DNA of 64,000 bases from Abditibacteriaceae bacterium (lineage in GTDB: Bacteria > Armatimonadota > Abditibacteriia > Abditibacteriales > Abditibacteriaceae). The stretch covers positions 37,080 to 101,079 of the forward strand of contig JAFAZH010000031.1 of the NCBI GenBank assembly GCA_019239895.1, read 5' to 3'. Position numbers and translations under genes: made by a program. The notes beneath the pieces were generated by a model. The model was not told the origin of the DNA. It saw nothing but the letters and a program-made list of their open reading frames with translations, and searched no databases. Position 1 is the stretch's first letter, and each line of letters opens with the position of its first letter. This document shows, piece by piece, positions 62,575 through 64,000 of the stretch.

Positions 62575-62604
62575 TTAACAGCAGGTTAAGATTAGGCATA
62601 AAAT
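62575..62604 (+). promoter_or_regulatory. Candidate sigma-70 promoter
   Basis: TTAACA, 18 nt, TAAAAT, about 105 nt upstream of the next ORF. Confidence 0.35.
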
Positions 62605-62709
62605 TTGCTCAAGTTTCTCTTGAATCTCAAACCTTACCATTCCGATACCATATTGTTTTGTTTTAATACGCCGTATCAGTACATATCTCTATAAAGGCGG
62701 TATTCATCA

Positions 62710-63048
62710 ATGCAGGTAGAGATAACCAGAGATGACCTACTGAGCGTAGGTCACACACCTTGTGCAAACCCACTCGCCAAAGCCATCACGCGGTGTTTAG
62801 GAACCCAGTGGTGTATCGGAGAGGACGGTTTCGCTTATGAAGTTGTGTTGCCGCATCGGGTGTTTGCATTACCAGAAGCAGCCTTAGACTTTTGGGCTTT
62901 GTACCAAGATAGTAGCCAGAATGCCGATTTAGAGCCACTCAACTTTCTCTTGCCCTGGCCCGATAATGCATCTAAGCCGGTCAAACAGAATTTTTGGGCC
63001 GCTTTAACGAGATGCGTCTCGCCACTGCTCAGTGCCTTTAGGGCTTAG
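62710..63048 (+). CDS. Hypothetical protein
   Basis: 112 aa, ATG 62710. It has a compact N-terminal part (GHTPCANPLAKAITRCLGTQ), EVVLPHRVFALPEAALDFWA, then a Pro/Asn-rich segment and a basic tail. No signal peptide, membrane segment or recognised family. The presence of a plausible promoter and good codon use support a real gene. Three Cys residues occur. Confidence 0.5.
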   Translation: MQVEITRDDLLSVGHTPCANPLAKAITRCLGTQWCIGEDGFAYEVVLPHRVFALPEAALDFWALYQDSSQNADLEPLNFLLPWPDNASKPVKQNFWAALTRCVSPLLSAFRA

Positions 63049-63523
63049 GCTCAACTTATCTAGGCTCAATTTCTCATTGACTACGCCCACACTCATGTGA
63101 ACACCACTCCTCTTTTGGTCTCTTAGCCAATAGCACATAAGTGCGATGGCCGCCCTATCAAGGCGATACCCGTTGCTTTGATTTCACGATTGGACATCAA
63201 GGCTTGGTCATAGACTGTGCCGTAGCCTCACACCCACTGTCTTCTGCGAAGATAATTTCACTCCAAGACCTAAATAAATGATGCTGGCGCGAATCTGACA
63301 GAGTCCCATTCTACTACCCCTCAGTTTGTAGAAGCAGTGGCACTCACTGTTATCCGTAGCTATACTCTAAAGCAAGTCTGGAAGTGATAGCCAGCACTCC
63401 CTCTGGCCAGACTTTGCCGTGGCTAAAGGTCTAAAAATGCGGCCTAATGGTCAATAACACTCGAATATTAAGAATTCCTGCGGTACTGGCACACTGATCA
63501 CAAACCCTCCAGGATTAGAACTG
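63049..63523. other. Intergenic spacer, nothing certain
   Basis: 475 nt without a good ORF, tRNA or strong hairpin. A minus-strand stretch near 63144-63213 reads VYDQALMSNREIKATGIALI but is flanked by stops; possibly a remnant, not assignable. Confidence 0.35.
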
Positions 63524-64000
63524 ATGACTTCAATTTCATCCGTAGTCGACAGACAAAGTAGCCCCCATTTATTAAATGGTGCAGCCTTAACGTTGAAGAA
63601 TAGTGTAGTTTCTGACCAGCTAACACAATTGGTGGAGAAATTAAGGACACGACAGGCCACTATCGGCATCCTGGGCATGGGTTATGTCGGTTTGCCTCTC
63701 ATTACGGCTTTTGGCAAAGCTGGCTTTTCCACTATCGGCTTCGATACCAAAACCACTACCGTAGAAGCCCTTCAGCGGGGCGAGTCGCACATTGGCGATG
63801 TGCCTTCGGCTCTCATCCAGGAGTTGCGCCAGGCCAATAAGTTCAAGGCCACTACCGATTTTTCACAGTTAGGCTCCTGCGATGTCGCCATCATCTGTGT
63901 GCCCACCCCGCTCACAGAAATGCGCGAGCCGGATTTGACCTTTGTCTGTTCCGCCTGTAAAGCGGTGCGTGACCAACTCCATGCGGGACAACTCGCTGTT
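63524..64000 (+). CDS. UDP-N-acetylhexosamine/UDP-glucose dehydrogenase (3' end outside window)
   Basis: Open frame from ATG 63524 (AGGA 10 nt upstream) to the window end, 159 residues visible. The dinucleotide-binding TIGILGMGYVGLPLITAFGK at about residues 48-67, GFDTKTTTVEALQRGESHI and DVAIICVPTPLTEMREPDL match the WbpA/WecC/TviB group that oxidises C6 of UDP-HexNAc to a uronate. The ~40 residues before LVEKLRTRQA are unlike the family; a GTG or TTG further in could be the true start. The product could supply the carboxyl group amidated by the asnB-like enzyme. Confidence 0.88.
   Translation, partial: MTSISSVVDRQSSPHLLNGAALTLKNSVVSDQLTQLVEKLRTRQATIGILGMGYVGLPLITAFGKAGFSTIGFDTKTTTVEALQRGESHIGDVPSALIQELRQANKFKATTDFSQLGSCDVAIICVPTPLTEMREPDLTFVCSACKAVRDQLHAGQLAV

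Noticed and set aside
63144..63213. Minus-strand peptide-like stretch resembling a DDE transposase piece
   Set aside because: Too short and bounded by stops; similarity could not be confirmed.

Overview
The window is most of a large surface-polysaccharide (exopolysaccharide/capsule) locus, interrupted by a composite phage-like island. The host is probably a diderm bacterium. It encodes a YjbH-type outer-membrane protein, a Wza-like SLBB secretin with a signal peptide, a Wzc-type tyrosine autokinase and a Tat-dependent lipoprotein. Base composition is moderate, and TTG and GTG starts occur. Abundant intergenic inverted repeats and a large environmental-type EPS cluster would fit Armatimonadota or a similar group, but the phylum is a guess.

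Layout. (1) 1-293 is the edge of a PqqD-like gene. (2) 527-7510, minus strand: two tandem GDP-mannose 4,6-dehydratases, phosphomannomutase, GDP-fucose synthase, mannose-1-P guanylyltransferase/isomerase and a YdcF-like membrane protein. Together they make a GDP-mannose to GDP-fucose supply operon. (3) 8034-24177, plus strand: assembly and export core with YjbH-like barrel, Tat lipoprotein, CpsB-type phosphatase, six-SLBB export protein, BY-kinase, CapD-type dehydratase, asparagine synthase and an unusual membrane/beta-helix fusion. A polytopic membrane protein (24214-25689) faces them. (4) About 26108-36999: GC-richer phage-like island. It has a DnaB-N/RepA-like helicase, a small winged-helix protein, an S24 (LexA/UmuD-type) repressor, and an FN3 protein / secreted PLD nuclease / HK97-fold capsid operon, followed by a holin-like and a cysteine-peptidase-like lysis pair. 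It is broken up by IS982 remnants, a glycosyltransferase, a YdjC deacetylase and a truncated copy of its own winged-helix gene. No terminase, portal, tail or integrase gene is visible. (5) 37433-57385: AT-richer variable block with a Wzm/Wzt ABC exporter, eight glycosyltransferases, six methyltransferases, two SDR enzymes and a Wzy-like polymerase. (6) 57440-62433: carbamoyltransferase, glycosyltransferase, atypical SDR and the PglC/WcaJ-type priming phosphosugar transferase. (7) 62710-64000: a small orphan and the 5' part of a UDP-sugar dehydrogenase.

How it works together (inference): the left operon supplies GDP-mannose and GDP-fucose. The priming transferase and the glycosyltransferases build a repeat unit that is heavily methylated, carbamoylated and possibly amidated or deacetylated. 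Export components of two different pathway types (Wzm/Wzt and Wza/Wzc/Wzy) lie together, and no Wzx flippase is recognised here.

The most unusual things are the stripped-down phage-like island; the inverted repeats in most of its intergenic gaps, including two inverted 4 x 9-bp iteron-like arrays around a cloverleaf palindrome between helicase and repressor; a 21-bp (heptad) repeat family present as two 8-unit arrays 25 kb apart; and the CapD-like membrane domain fused to a parallel beta-helix.
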